Below, in pieces: positions 9,419-19,915 of a stretch of 64,000 nucleotides of DNA (position 1 is the stretch's first letter; every line of letters begins with the position of its first letter). The stretch is from Ahaetulla prasina (lineage: Eukaryota > Chordata > Lepidosauria > Squamata > Colubridae): the NCBI RefSeq assembly GCF_028640845.1, contig NC_080539.1, positions 370,643,233 through 370,707,232 on the forward strand, in the 5' to 3' direction. Under the pieces are notes generated by a model. It searched no databases. It had not been told where the DNA came from and worked only from the letters and a program-made list of their open reading frames with translations. The position numbers were made by a program, and so were the translations under genes.

Positions 9419-10310
9419 AAGGAAAATTATTCGATAAATAGATGTGAAACTGAATTTGAATATTTAGTATCTCGGATTATGAAAGATGAAATTGGGCTAA
9501 AGGGACTCGTTAGTAGGGTTTATAAGATTATAAATTCTGATGAAAAATTACAAAGAGTGATGAGGACAAATTGGGAAAAAGATCTCAATATTGAAATACC
9601 AGAGTCAGATTGGAATGTGAATTGGAAGAGTAGAATTATGAGAACTTTATCTATAAGGATTAAAGAGCATAATTATAAAGTTGTTTGGAAATGGTATTTG
9701 ACTCCAGTAAGATTGTCACAAATGGATAAAAAAATTAGTAAAAAATGTTGGAGATGTGAGATGGAATTGGGGACTTATGAACATATGTGGTATAATTGTG
9801 ATAAGGTTAAAAGTTTTGGCAACAATTGGAGAAAATGATATTTGAAATGATGGGAAAAGTAATAACATTGAGAGTGGAAACTATATTATTGTTGGTAATT
9901 AAGGAAATAGAATTAACAAAATATGAAAAGAATTGATTAGAATTATGATTATAATAGGTAGAATTATAATAGCTAGATATTGGAAACTAGATGTGATTTT
10001 AGAATAGAAGAGTGGAATTCTGAAATGTGGAAATTAGCTTTAAATGATAAAATGACATGTGATATTAAAATTAGAAGTGGTGTATAAAGAAGATATTTTC
10101 TGGAAGACTTGAAACCATTTGTGGACTTTGCGCTTGGAACATTGGACGCTTCAGTACCTGTACCTCGAGAACGTGGATTTTGGCAATCATGAGGATATAT
10201 CCGAAGACCCAAATCTTCCTTTTATGTATAGCACAAGGGTGTAATAATGTATTTTCTTTTTGTTTGTTTGTTGTAAAAAAAGTAATAAAAAAAAGTTTAA
10301 AAAAAAAAAA
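9419..10310 (+). mobile_element. 5'-truncated L1-type LINE (ORF2 C-terminus, 3' UTR, A tail)
   Basis: The frame 9479-9838 encodes the L1 ORF2 C-terminal region. It includes IPESDWNVNWKSRIM and a cysteine-rich segment CWRCEMELGTYEHMWYNC, a CX2C...HX4C pattern typical of L1 ORF2. A stop at 9836-9838 and a frame change break the end of the ORF. The 3' end is A-rich (AAAAAAAAGTTTAAAAAAA near 10290) and runs into AAAG repeats. Confidence 0.85.
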
Positions 10311-10712
10311 GAAGAAAGAAGAAAGAAAGAGAGAGAGAGAAAGAAAGGAAGAGAAAGAAAGAAAGAAAAAGAAAGAAAGGGAAAGAAAGAAAGGGAAAAG
10401 AAAGAAAAAAGAAAGAGAAAAAAGAAAGAAAGAGAAGAAAGAAAGGAGAGAGAGAGAGAAAGAAAGGAAGAGAAAGAAAGAAAGAAAGAAGGAAAGAGAG
10501 AAAGAAAAAAGAAAGAAAGAAAGGGGAAAGAAGGGCAGGAAGGATGAAAGAAAGGGAAGAAAGAAAGAACGAAAGAAAGAACGAAAGAAAGGAAGGGAAA
10601 AGTAAGGAAGGAAGAAAGAAAGAAAGGAAAAAAGAAAGAAAAGAAAAAAGAGAGAGAGAGAAAGGGAAAAGAAAGAAAGAAAGAACGAAAGAAAGAAAAG
10701 AAAAGAAAAGAG
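10311..10712. repeat. AAAG/AGAG purine tract
   Basis: About 400 bases of GAAA with AG and GGAA interruptions follow the A-tail of the L1. They could be the continuation of the 9216-9418 array or tail-seeded growth. Confidence 0.85.
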
Positions 10713-10990
10713 ATCTTTCAAGCCCCTGCTGTTCCCGACACCCCCCCAACCCCGACCGAGTGTTTCCCTCTTCTGTTCTGAGCCACAGTCTTCTCCTTGT
10801 TTCCTGGAGTTCCCCAGCCCACCTTGTCTGAATCATTTTCCCACCTCAAGACAACCGTCTGTTTCCCGTCTTCCGCTTGACGGGCTCCGGCTGAGAGCCT
10901 GACCCGGATGAATAATGCATGGAGGTTAATGAGGAAACAGATGAGTCTTCGCCAGGGAACGAGGAGGAGGTGGGATGGCAAGGCGGGCAC

Positions 10991-11022
<32 letters not shown>

Positions 11023-11068
11023 TCGGAGAAGCCAAACTCCATGAAATGGGCCAAGGAACCGTCCATAC
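10713..11068. other. unassigned interval with a short TG repeat
   Basis: No gene or repeat family is recognised apart from a (TG)n run at about 10991-11020. The small frames on both strands show no domain. Confidence 0.4.
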
Positions 11069-11310
11069 ACTGGTCGTCCTCGACTTATGACCAGAATCGA
11101 GCCAGGAACGAACATTGTAAACTACGCCAGCCGTTAAGTGGGGTCATCGCACGACCAATAGAATTTTAGGACATTTCCCCCCCCCCGCCCCCGGTGGCCA
11201 TTACGCAAATCATCGTGGCTATTAAGCGAATCTTTGGTTCTTGAACCGAGCCCAGTGTCTGCAATTTTTAACCGTTAATAAGCGAACACCGATGTCCATC
11301 AAAAAAAAAA
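11069..11310. mobile_element. degenerate TM MITE fragment
   Basis: TCGTCCTCGACTTATGACCA at the left and scattered TTAAGCGAA-type motifs match the TM MITE, whose ends read GTAGTCCTCGACTTACGACC. The copy is worn and has no clear right end. Confidence 0.6.
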
Positions 11311-11605
11311 AAGTCCTCGACTTACAACCGTTCGCTTAGTAACCGTTCGAAGTGACAAAGGCGCTGAAAAAAGTGACTTCGGGTGACTTCGTTTGTCACA
11401 CTTACGACCGTTCCGCATCCCCGTGGTCACACGATCAAAATTCAGACGTTTGGCGACTGGTTGGTATTTATGATGGTCGTAGGCAGGGGTGAAATCTGAA
11501 CCGGTTTGCTACCAGTTCGGTGGCTGTGCATGCGCTCTGCGCGCCAAATGCTAGGTGCCTGCATGCACGGGCAGTGCATGCCCAAAGGAGCCATGTGAAG
11601 GAAGG

Positions 11606-13162
11606 TGTTAGGTTCGGGCAATAAAGAGGCAGGAGACCAGTGAGTGACAACAGCTCTTTAGTTTATAGTGAACCCAGCGAAAGACAACAGGCAAAACCAC
11701 CTCTTTAAATACTATCTTGGCTGAGGCTTCAACCAATCAGCAATGTGCTTGTTCCCGCCCAAATTTCCCTCCTAAAGTTTAAAATACATTACACTCCTTC
11801 CCTCCCAGAATGCATTGTACCCATATTTACATAAAATCAGCATGTTATTTCTCCACGTAGTCACGCAGGTAGACAGGGCGTCTCCTAACTCTTTCTGACC
11901 TGCGCAATTCATTTTCTGGGAGTGAGTCGAGCTGGCCGGAGGGACTGTTAGTTCCTCCCAGCTCCTCCTCTAGGCCGTCCGGCCCTGGATTATTAGCAGA
12001 GTCGTCCCTGCTGTCTTCAGGAGGAACCGGTTGGCGTCGCTGGACTTCATCAGACTCAGATAAGTCCCCCGCTCGCCTCGGGTTTGAGTCAGCTGTGAAT
12101 TCAAATATTTGGTAGTCAGGGCCTGGCTGATTGGTTTCTGTTTTACTTGGTATTCGTTTTCGTATTTGGTCTATGTGGCGTCTCCAAACCCGGCCATCCT
12201 CCATGTCTACTACATATGATTTCGGCCCGGTTATTCCACGAATTGTCCCTTTTAACCATGTTGGACCCTCACTATAATTGTGTGCCCATACTGGGTCATC
12301 CACTGTCATTTCCCTAGTTTTCCCTTGTATCCCCTTGTACCCATCTGGGGTGTAGGTTGGGTTTAGTCGGTCTAACGAGCACCTGAGCTTCCTGCCCATC
12401 AATAGTTCCGCCGGGCTGCAGCCAGTTGTCACACAGGGGGTTCTATGTTGGACTGCTAAAAAGGTATTGATTTTTGTTTGCCAATCGCCTGGACTTATCC
12501 TAGATAGCGCTTCCTTGGCGCTCTGAATGAAACGTTCTGCAAGTCCGTTCGTCGCCGGGTGGAAAGGCGCCGAGAGGACATGCCTGATGCCCTCCTCTGC
12601 CAAGTACCCCTCAAACTGGGTTGCCGTGAATTGCGGGCCGTTGTCGGAAACTAGGGCCATGGGTTACAAATAGGTGCCTTAGGACTGAGATAACTGCCTC
12701 GGCCGTCGTGGTTCTCATGAGAATGATTTCTAACCATTTTGAGTAGGCATCTACTATGATTAAAAAAGTTTGCCCATGGAATGGCCCTGCAAAATCTATG
12801 TGAATCCTCGACCATGGCCCCTGGGGTTTCTCCCACTCTCTAATTGGGGCTGTAGGGGATAGTGGCCGTGACTCTTGACAGGATTGGCATTTCCCTACCC
12901 TGTCGCTTATTTCCTTATCCATTAGGGGCCACCATACATAACTCCTCGCTAAACTCTTCATCCTCACGATCCCCGGGTGGCCCGTATGCAGTAATTCCAA
13001 TACATTTTTTCGTAATTTCTCCGGGATGACCACTCTATCCCCCCATAACAGACACCCCCCTTGAACTGACAGTTCCGCTCGTTTTTTCGCAAAGTCTTTG
13101 AAACGCTCGCCCGTCGCAGCGGGCCATCCCCTTTGCACCCAACCGATTACAGTCCGTATGGG
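11606..13162 (-). mobile_element. Ty3/Gypsy element, 3' portion only
   Basis: The 3' LTR is 11606-11793 (TGTTAGGTTCGGGC to ATACATTACA on the top strand). A purine-rich tract lies next to it on the coding strand, as expected of a PPT. Coding DNA for integrase and the pol C-terminus continues to about 13162 and then stops against an LTR-A fragment. The 5' LTR, gag, protease and RT are missing. Related full element: 42029-46532. Confidence 0.88.
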
Positions 13163-13168
13163 CGACAC
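11845..13168 (-). pseudogene. Gypsy integrase region, frameshifted
   Basis: Two overlapping minus-strand frames (13168-12611 and 12660-11845) make up the integrase. The first has the zinc-binding H...CX2C region (HTGHPGIVRMK ... CQSCQ) and the first catalytic Asp in IHIDFAGPF. The second has the second Asp in SDNGPQFTA and the Glu in NGLAERFIQS. A frameshift near 12640 separates the catalytic Asp residues, so the copy is dead. The tail ends in RVRRRPVYLRDYVEK and a stop just before the PPT. Confidence 0.88.
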
Positions 13169-13257
13169 TTGGCAGGTGCTCGCTATTTTGCTGCCAGAGC
13201 TGATAGTGCCGGCTAATTAAGCCATCGCTAGGACGGAGGCGAGGGGGGGACAGAACC
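13163..13257 (+). mobile_element. LTR-A 3' end fragment fused to the Gypsy copy
   Basis: GACACTTGGCAGGTGCTCGC through GGACGGAGGCGAGGGGGGG and ACAGAAC match the sense-strand 3' end of LTR-A (reverse complement of 4988-5080). The 5' part of that LTR is missing, and the fragment begins exactly where Gypsy coding sequence ends. A deletion joining two neighbouring elements is the simplest reading. Confidence 0.8.
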
Positions 13258-13533
13258 CTTTTTTTTATTTTTTACTTTTTTTAAAGCATTTTTTCACTAC
13301 CTGTTTGGGCGAATAGGTAGTTAAAAAAATGCTTTTAAAAGTAAAAAAAGAGGCTCCGAGGATCACACAGCTCAGCTGTGATCGTCAGAGCCTTTTTTTA
13401 ACCTTTTAAAAGCATTTTTTAACAACCTATTCCTACCATTTGGGCGGGAAAAGCAAGTGAGCCGGAAAGAAGCGGCAAATGGGCAAGCGGGCAATTCGGT
13501 GGGCAGGGATTTTTGCTACTGGTTCTCCGAACC

Positions 13534-14035
13534 TGTCGTGTCCCACTCCTCCTCTGATGGCCGGGTCTGGGAAGTCTGTATCAAGCGTGGCCACGAAGCC
13601 TCTGCAGCTTTGCCAAAGTCCTGTCAGAGTTCTCAGGGCAGGCAGGAATCCAAGGTGTGACTTCAGCAACCAGATGAGACTTTGCCTGACTCAAGGAATG
13701 CCAGAAAGCAGATCCTTTATATAGGCCATGGCTCCATGACTCAGCACTTATCCAGACCTTCCTTTTGCTGACGTCGCCTCTCCATTCTCCAGAAGCAGGG
13801 ATCCATCCACTGTGAATTCCCTTCCTCCTGATCTGCTGCCGGCAATTCTAGCACGTGGCTGGCTTCGTGCTCACACACTGTAGGGAGGTTTGTTTGCTCA
13901 GTCTGTCTGGGCATGGTGCCAGGGCTGGGGGCTGGAGGCATGCCAGGCCATTCTTCTTCACTATCAGTCTCTGGCTCAGATAGCAGGAGATGGGAGGGGC
14001 CCGGCTGCGGAGAGGAGGGTGGGCGATGCACAACA
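13534..14035 (-). mobile_element. LTR-B solo LTR inside the hAT element
   Basis: TGTCGTGTCCCACTCC...GCACAACA is flanked by a perfect 5-bp duplication GAACC at 13529-13533 and 14036-14040. The minus strand has a CCTATATAAAGG TATA element and, upstream, a U3 frame with acidic residues and a basic MERRRQQKE end. It inserted into the right part of the hAT element. Confidence 0.88.
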
Positions 14036-14449
14036 GAACCACCCGTTACCATCACTACCGGATTGGCCAATCCGGTCCGAACTGGGAGCATTTCACCCCT
14101 GGTCGTAGGGCCCCGGGGTCACGTGATCCACTTTGGCGACCTTCTGAGAGGCAAATCCAATGGGGGAGCCGGATTCACTTAACAACCATGTTACTAACTT
14201 AAACAACTGCAGGGAGTCGCTTAGCAATTGTAGCAAAGGGAGGTCGTCAAAATGGGGCAAAACTCACTTCACACACGTCTCGTTGAACAACAGAAAAGTT
14301 GGGCTCCGTTGTGGTCGTAAGTCAAGGACTACCTGTAATCATGGGCTAGTTGCTTAGAGCCCAAAGTGCGGTCATCTGTCTGTGCTGGGGACAAGGGCGC
14401 GTCAGAACTTTGAATCCACGTTATAAGTACCTGTTTTTGGGTCACACCC

Positions 14450-14870
14450 TCTTCTAGCACTGATGACGTTACCTAGTTGGGTAATGTGATGTCTGCAAGA
14501 AATTCAGAGAGCACCAAGGACCGCACAGTCATTCTCCTCCTCCTTCACTCCACAAACTCTACTCCCTTCTAGCACTGATGATGTTACTTAATAGGATAAT
14601 GAGATGTCTGCAAGAAAACAGCCAAGCTCAGAGAGCAACAAGGACCTCACAATTGTTGTCATTCTCCTCCTCATCCTCCTCGCCCCAAACTCCACTCCCT
14701 TCTAGCACTGATGATGTTACCTAGTTGGGTAATGAGATGTCTTCAAGACGTTCACAGAGCACCAAGGACCCACAGCCCTCCTCCTCCCCCTCTCCACAGA
14801 CCCCGCCCCTTCTAGCACTGAAGATGTTACCTAATTGGGTCAAAACAACAACAACAACACCATCTGCAAG
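14450..14870. repeat. minisatellite, ~105-bp units
   Basis: Four units each contain TAGCACTGATGATGTTACCT, TTGGGTAATGAGATGTCTGC and AGAGAGCACCAAGGACC. A short variable CTC-rich spacer lies between units. The same unit occurs in reverse orientation at 33700-34560 and as a single piece at 35633. Its origin is not recognised. Confidence 0.8.
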
Positions 14871-15015
14871 CAAAACGGTTCAACCCTGAGCTACCAATAT
14901 TCCCTTTTATTGGGCCTGAACCTTCCTCTTTGTCTTTCTTGGAAACCCCAGTGTCCCCTTGACCCTTCTCAAGGATTATTTCCCCCCCTCTAAATCTTTG
15001 CCTTTTGAAGGTCAC

Positions 15016-15515
15016 TGTTGTGCCTCGCTCGCTCCCCCCCGCCACAGCCGGGCCCCTCTTATCTCCTGCCGGACGCTGATAGTGCTGAAGAATGTCCTGG
15101 CATGCCTCCAGCCCCCAGCCCTGGCACCATGCCCGGACAAACCGAACAAACAAACCTCCCTCCGATAGCATGTGCGCCTGAAGCCAGCCACGAGCTGGGA
15201 TTACCAACAGCTGGAGACGAAACGATGCAATGGATAGATCCACGCTTCCGGAGAATGGAGAGGCGACGTCAGCAAAAGGAAGGGAGGGGCAGGCCTGGAT
15301 AAGTGCTGAGTCATGGAGCCACACCCCATGGCCTATATAAAGGATCTGCTTTCTGGCATTCTCTGAGTCAGGCAAAGTCTAATCTGGATTGCTGAAGTCA
15401 CACCTTGGATTCCTGCCTGCCCTGAGGACTCTGATAGGACTTTGGCAGAGCTGCAGAGGCACGCTTGATACGGACTTCCCCGACCCGGCCGTCAGAGGAG
15501 GAGTGGGACACAACA
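15016..15515 (+). mobile_element. LTR-B solo LTR with intact TATA box
   Basis: TGTTGTGCCTCGCTC...GGGACACAACA is flanked by GTCAC (15011-15015) and GTCGC (15516-15520), a 5-bp duplication with one mismatch. U3 is open from 15018 to 15302. It encodes an acidic Pro/Ser/Glu region and then WIDPRFRRMERRRQQKE, stopping about 30 bases before the TATA box. No internal region is present. Confidence 0.88.
15334..15340 (+). promoter_or_regulatory. TATA box of LTR-B
   Basis: TATATAA in the context GGCCTATATAAAGG is conserved in position in the LTR-B copies except the 59213 copy, where a small deletion removes it. It marks the presumed U3/R boundary. Confidence 0.65.
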
Positions 15516-15520
15516 GTCGC

Positions 15521-15840
15521 CTTGTTTTCCCCCCCCCCTCCTAGGATTCTGGCTGAAAACACCACCTTGGCAGACCGAAATACCTAGCCTATCTCAATTA
15601 AGTAGGTTATCAATTTGACTTCTGCCTGACGGAGAGTGCGATAGCATCTCCCGCCTCGCATTCAGGCTAAATTACTCATTAAATCCTCCGGCCCCGTGTT
15701 AAAAGATCTGCAGCTATCTCTAAAAAAAGGAATAACGATACACCGAGAGACAGAGACCCTAAGGACACCTATTAGCCAAAAGAAGAACGCCTGGTGTCTG
15801 CTTTCTTACGCAGCTACGACAATCGTGGGAACTTCGGTAT
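15521..15840. other. single-copy interval between two LTRs
   Basis: About 320 bases are of balanced composition and match no repeat family in the window. There is no convincing reading frame. The complexity and lack of decay-like simple repeats make it a candidate conserved non-coding segment; conservation itself cannot be seen here. Confidence 0.35.
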
Positions 15841-16360
15841 TGTTCTGTCCTCCTTAGCTGTCCGAGTGATGGCTTAATTAGCCGGCACTATCAGGTCTGT
15901 CAGCAAAATAGTGAGCGTATGCCAAGTGTCTCTGTTATCTCCCTCGACGCCGATGAGTCACCCAGGAACAAACTTCAGTTCTTAGTTACTCAGTTGATTT
16001 GCCTGCTACGAAGAGACACAGCAGCTCTGGCTGCCTTTATATCCTGTGGGGTGTGGCTTCATGACTCAGCACTTCCTAGGCCGGCCCCACCCCTGCTTCT
16101 GTTGTTCCCTCCTCTCCTGCCTACGAAACCTAGGGTCCAGCCAGGCCTGATTGTCATCAGCTGGGTCTGAAGGCGTAGCCTGGGGGGGGGAAAGAGTCAG
16201 GGGACGGAGGCCTCGTTATCTCTTCCACCTGGCCTGTCTCTGGCTCCTGGAGCTGAGCCAGGAAAATTGGTACTCCTGAGGTAAGTCCTGACGGCCCTTC
16301 CCCCTCACTTTCCAAGTCACTTTCTGGCAGGAGGTCTGGCTCGGGGGTGCAGACACAACA
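15841..16360 (-). mobile_element. LTR-A solo LTR
   Basis: TGTTCTGTCC...AGACACAACA is flanked by a perfect 5-bp duplication GGTAT at 15836-15840 and 16361-16365. It is closely similar to the copy at 4986-5499. The minus-strand U3 frame has the same LPESDLESEGEGPSGL segment. Confidence 0.9.
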
Positions 16361-16662
16361 GGTATCCATCACGGGGAGAGGGGTCCTTACGAAGACCAAA
16401 TTTCTTTTTCTTCGACTTTTATTTATTTATTTATTTATTTATTTATTTGAATTTATATCCCGCCCTTCTATGAAGACTCAGGGCGGCTTACACTATGTTA
16501 AGCAATAGTCTTCATCCATTTGTATATTATATACAAAGTCAACTTAATTGCCCCCAACAATCTGGGTCCTCATTTTACCTACCTTATAAAGGATGGAAGG
16601 CTGAGTCAACCTTGGGGCTGGTGGGACTTGAACTTGCAGTAATTGCAAGCAGCTGTGTTAAT

Positions 16663-19600
16663 GTGTTTTTTTCCCCACCTAAGATGGCGCCGACGAAGGC
16701 TGCCTCGGTGAAATGCTCTCTAATTGTTTCTTTATTTCTAATTGTTCTCTGTGACTCACTACGGATTTCCTACTCACGAGACCATCTGCTAAAAATTAAG
16801 GAACATTTCTTTAAGGAGCAGCTTTCTTTAATCTCACCCCCGCCTGTCTTTACAAACACGGAGGAGATTCTAACACAGGAGGAGGCAATTCCCACGGAGC
16901 CATGGATTACTAAAAAAACCAAACGACGGAAACGAAGGAAACGAGGTAAAAGATCTGGGATCTTAATCAAGCTAAGAACTCGCACTAAAACTCCTCTGCC
17001 TTCAATTTTCCTAACAAATATACGCTCACTTGCAAATAAGATGGATGAAATACTCCTCTTAAACAAATACTATTCTGATTTTCGCAATTCAGCAGTCCTA
17101 TGCTTCTCTGAAACCTGGTTAAATGAATCAATTGAAAATAGCAGCCTGAACATTCCAGGATTTCAAATTGAACGATCAGACAGGATTCCAGAAACATCTG
17201 GAAAGAAGAAAGGAGGAGGCTTATGCCTATATATTAATTCAACCTGGTGTCAAGATTTTAACATAATTTACAAATTCTGTGACAACAATTTAGAGACTCT
17301 AATTATCAATTGCAAACCTTACTATTCGCCTCGTGAATTTTCCTCATTTCTTCTAATTGCTGTTTATGTCCCACCACAAGCCTGTGTAAACGAGGCATTA
17401 CGAACTCTAGCTGACCAAATCATGGAGGCTGAAGCCAAACACCCTGATTCACTGGCCATTGTTTTGGGAGATCTAAACAAGGCAAACTTAAGGAAAGAAC
17501 TACCAAAATACTTTCAGCATGTCAATTGTCCCACCAGAGGCAAGAATACTCTAGACCACTGCTACACAACACTAAAAGATGCCTATCGGTCTTTACCACG
17601 TGCAGCTGTAGGACACTCTGATCATTGCATGATTCACCTTGTACCTGCTTACAGGCAAAGACTTAAAGCCATAAAACCAATAATTAAATCAGTGAAAACC
17701 TGGACGGAGGAATCAGAATTAAAGCTACAGGCATGTTTTGACTGCACTGATTGGAATATTTTTAAAGATACCTCTGCAGACCTGGATGAACTCACAGATA
17801 CTGTAACATCATATGTCAGCTTCTGTGAAGACCTATGTGTACCTACAAGGAACTTGCGAATACACAGTAATAACAAACCTTGGTTTACACCTAAACTTAA
17901 GCAGCTACGACATTCCAAAGAGGAAGCCTACAGAAAAGGTGATAAAATGCTGTACAATCAGGCCAGAAATGCACTAACAAGGGAGATAAGAGCAGCAAAA
18001 AGAAGCTACTCTGAAAAGCTAAAGAATCAATTTTCAGCAAATGAACCAGCAAACATATGGAAAACTCTTAAAAATATCACCGGCTATGGCAAACCTCCTT
18101 CCCAGGCTGAAGGTAATCAACAACTGGCAGATGACCTGAATGAGTTTTACTGCAGGTTTGAAAGGAAACTACAGCCACCTATCTCCACAACCCCCATCTC
18201 AGACACAGCAACAACAGCCAAGCCTCCTACAACTGACCCCATTTCATTGGGTTCACAACCCCTAGTGATCACAGAAAAGGAAGTGCAGGACCTATTTCAC
18301 AGACAAAAGCCAGGAAAAGCTCCAGGCCCAGACAAGATAACTCCTTCTTGCTTAAAAGTCTGTGCTGACCAATTGGCCCCCATCTTCACCCATATTTTCA
18401 ATAAATCACTAGAGATGTGCTATGTTCCTTCTTGCTTCAAACGCTCTACCATCATCCCAGTGCCGAAGAAGCCCACCATCAAGGAACTGAATGACTACAG
18501 ACCAGTTGCTCTAACATCTGTAGTCATGAAAACCTTTGAAAGGCTAGTGCTTTCCTACCTGAAAACCATCACGAATCCGCTTTTAGACCCCTTGCAATTT
18601 GCATACCGAGCAAATAGATCAACAGATGATGCTGTTAATATGGCTCTGCACTACATCCTACAACATCTTGAGTCTCCAAAGACCTATGCAAGGGTCCTTT
18701 TTGTAGACTTTAGTTCAGCATTCAATACCATCATTCCAGACATTCTTCTAACTAAGCTAAACCAGCTACAGGTACCGGAACAGACTTGTAAGTGGATCAC
18801 AAGCTTCCTAACAAACAGGAAGCAGCAGGTGAAGCTAAGCAAGATCACATCAAATACCTGTACAATTAGCACAGGGCCCCCAAGGCTGTGTGCTCTCCCA
18901 CTTCTCTTCTCTCTGTATACCAATGACTGCATCTCCAATGATCCATTTGTTAAGCTACTGAAATTCGCAGATGACACAACAGTGATTGGTCTCATTCGAG
19001 ACAATGACGAATCCGCATATAGGCGAGAGGTCGAACGACTAGCCTTGTGGTGCAACCAAAACAATCTGGAACTGAACACACTCAAAACCGTAGAAATGGT
19101 GGTAGACTTTAGGAAAACCCTTCCATACTTCCACCTCTCACAATACTTGACAACACAGTATCAACAGTAGAAACCTTCAAATTCTTGGGTTCTATCCTAT
19201 CGCAAGATCTCAAATGGACAGCTAACATCAAAAACATCATTAAAAAAGGACAACAAAGAATGTTCTTTCTGCGCCAACTCAGTAAGCTCAAACTGCCCAA
19301 GGAGCTGCTGATCCAGTTCTACAGAGGAATTATTGAGTCTGTCATTTGCACCTCTATAACTGTCTGGTTCGGTTCTGCAACCCAACAAGAAAAACACAGA
19401 CTTCAGAGGATAATTAGAACTGCAGAAAAATAATTGCTACCAACTTGCCTTCCATTGAGGACCTGTATACTGCACGAATCAAGAAGAGAGCCGTGAAAAT
19501 ATTTGCAGATCCCTCGCATCCTGGACATAAACTGTTTCAACTCCTACCCTCAAAACGACGCTATAGAGCACTGCACACCAGAACAACTAGACACAAGAAC

Positions 19601-19915
19601 AGTTTTTTCCCGAAGGCCATCACTCTGCTAAACAAATAATTCCCTCAACACTGTCAGACTATTTACTGAATCTGCATTACTATTAATCGTTTCATAGTTC
19701 CCATCACCAATCTCTTTCCACTTATGACTGTATGACTATAACTTGTTGCTGGCAATCCTTATGATTTATATTGATATATTGATCATCAATTGTGTTGTAA
19801 ATGTTGTACCTTGATGAACGTATCTTTTCTTTTATGTACACTGAGAGCATATGCACCAAGACAAATTCCTTGTGTGTCCAATCACACTTGGCCAATAAAA
19901 AAAAAAAATTCTATT
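16663..19915 (+). mobile_element. LINE-A, near full-length EN-RT non-LTR retrotransposon
   Basis: A 3.25-kb element carries one long ORF with endonuclease and reverse transcriptase, then a 3' UTR ending TCACACTTGGCCAATAAA and a short ATTCT tail. The 5' leader is only about 20 bases. Layout and tail resemble L2/CR1-group elements of fish and squamates; the exact clade is inferred. It inserted in the 5' head of a SINE. Two 3' fragments of the same family lie at 22137 and 26585. Confidence 0.9.
16684..19639 (+). pseudogene. LINE-A ORF: AP endonuclease and reverse transcriptase, broken in three places
   Basis: The first frame runs 828 residues from the ATG at 16684 to 19170. An N-terminal hydrophobic stretch (residues 11-24) precedes a Lys/Arg-rich region (77-90). 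The AP endonuclease domain spans about 110-320, with Asn112 in LTNIRS, Glu143 in SETWL, GDLN (262-265) and SDH (312-314). RT spans about 530-828, with PGPD (547-550), VDFSSAFN (674-681) and FADD (761-764). The usual QG-type motif at 731-739 is read out of frame (GPPRLCALP), flanked by compensating indels. A frameshift near 19115-19130 ends the frame. The C-terminal region continues at 19185-19433 in another frame. A one-A loss in an A-run near 19430 creates a stop, and the last part is 19445-19639. The copy cannot make a working enzyme. Confidence 0.9.

Larger units (their letters stand above)
11484..14101. mobile_element. hAT-type element containing Gypsy and LTR-B insertions
   Basis: The ends are CAGGGGTGAAATCTGAACC and GGGAGCATTTCACCCCTG. 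A perfect 8-bp duplication GTCGTAGG flanks it at 11476-11483 and 14102-14109, which is diagnostic of hAT. Its own body (11484-11605, 13258-13533, 14036-14101) matches the element at 5534-6040. The remainder is inserted retroelement DNA. Confidence 0.88.
11311..14338. mobile_element. TM MITE, split by a hAT element
   Basis: The two parts are 11311-11483 and 14102-14338. Terminal inverted sequences are GTCCTCGACTTACAACCG at the left and GGTCGTAAGTCAAGGACTAC at the right. The ends and TA-rich boundaries look like a Tc1/mariner (Tigger-like) MITE, which is inference. The hAT element at 11484-14101 inserted at GTCGTAGG, and the halves rejoin perfectly when it is removed. Confidence 0.8.

Noticed and set aside
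9973..10212. Possible short protein on the minus strand
   Set aside because: It is antisense to the L1 3' region and has no supporting feature.
16495..16683. Upstream in-frame start for the LINE-A ORF
   Set aside because: The first 63 codons of that longer frame are antisense SINE sequence; the native start is the ATG at 16684.
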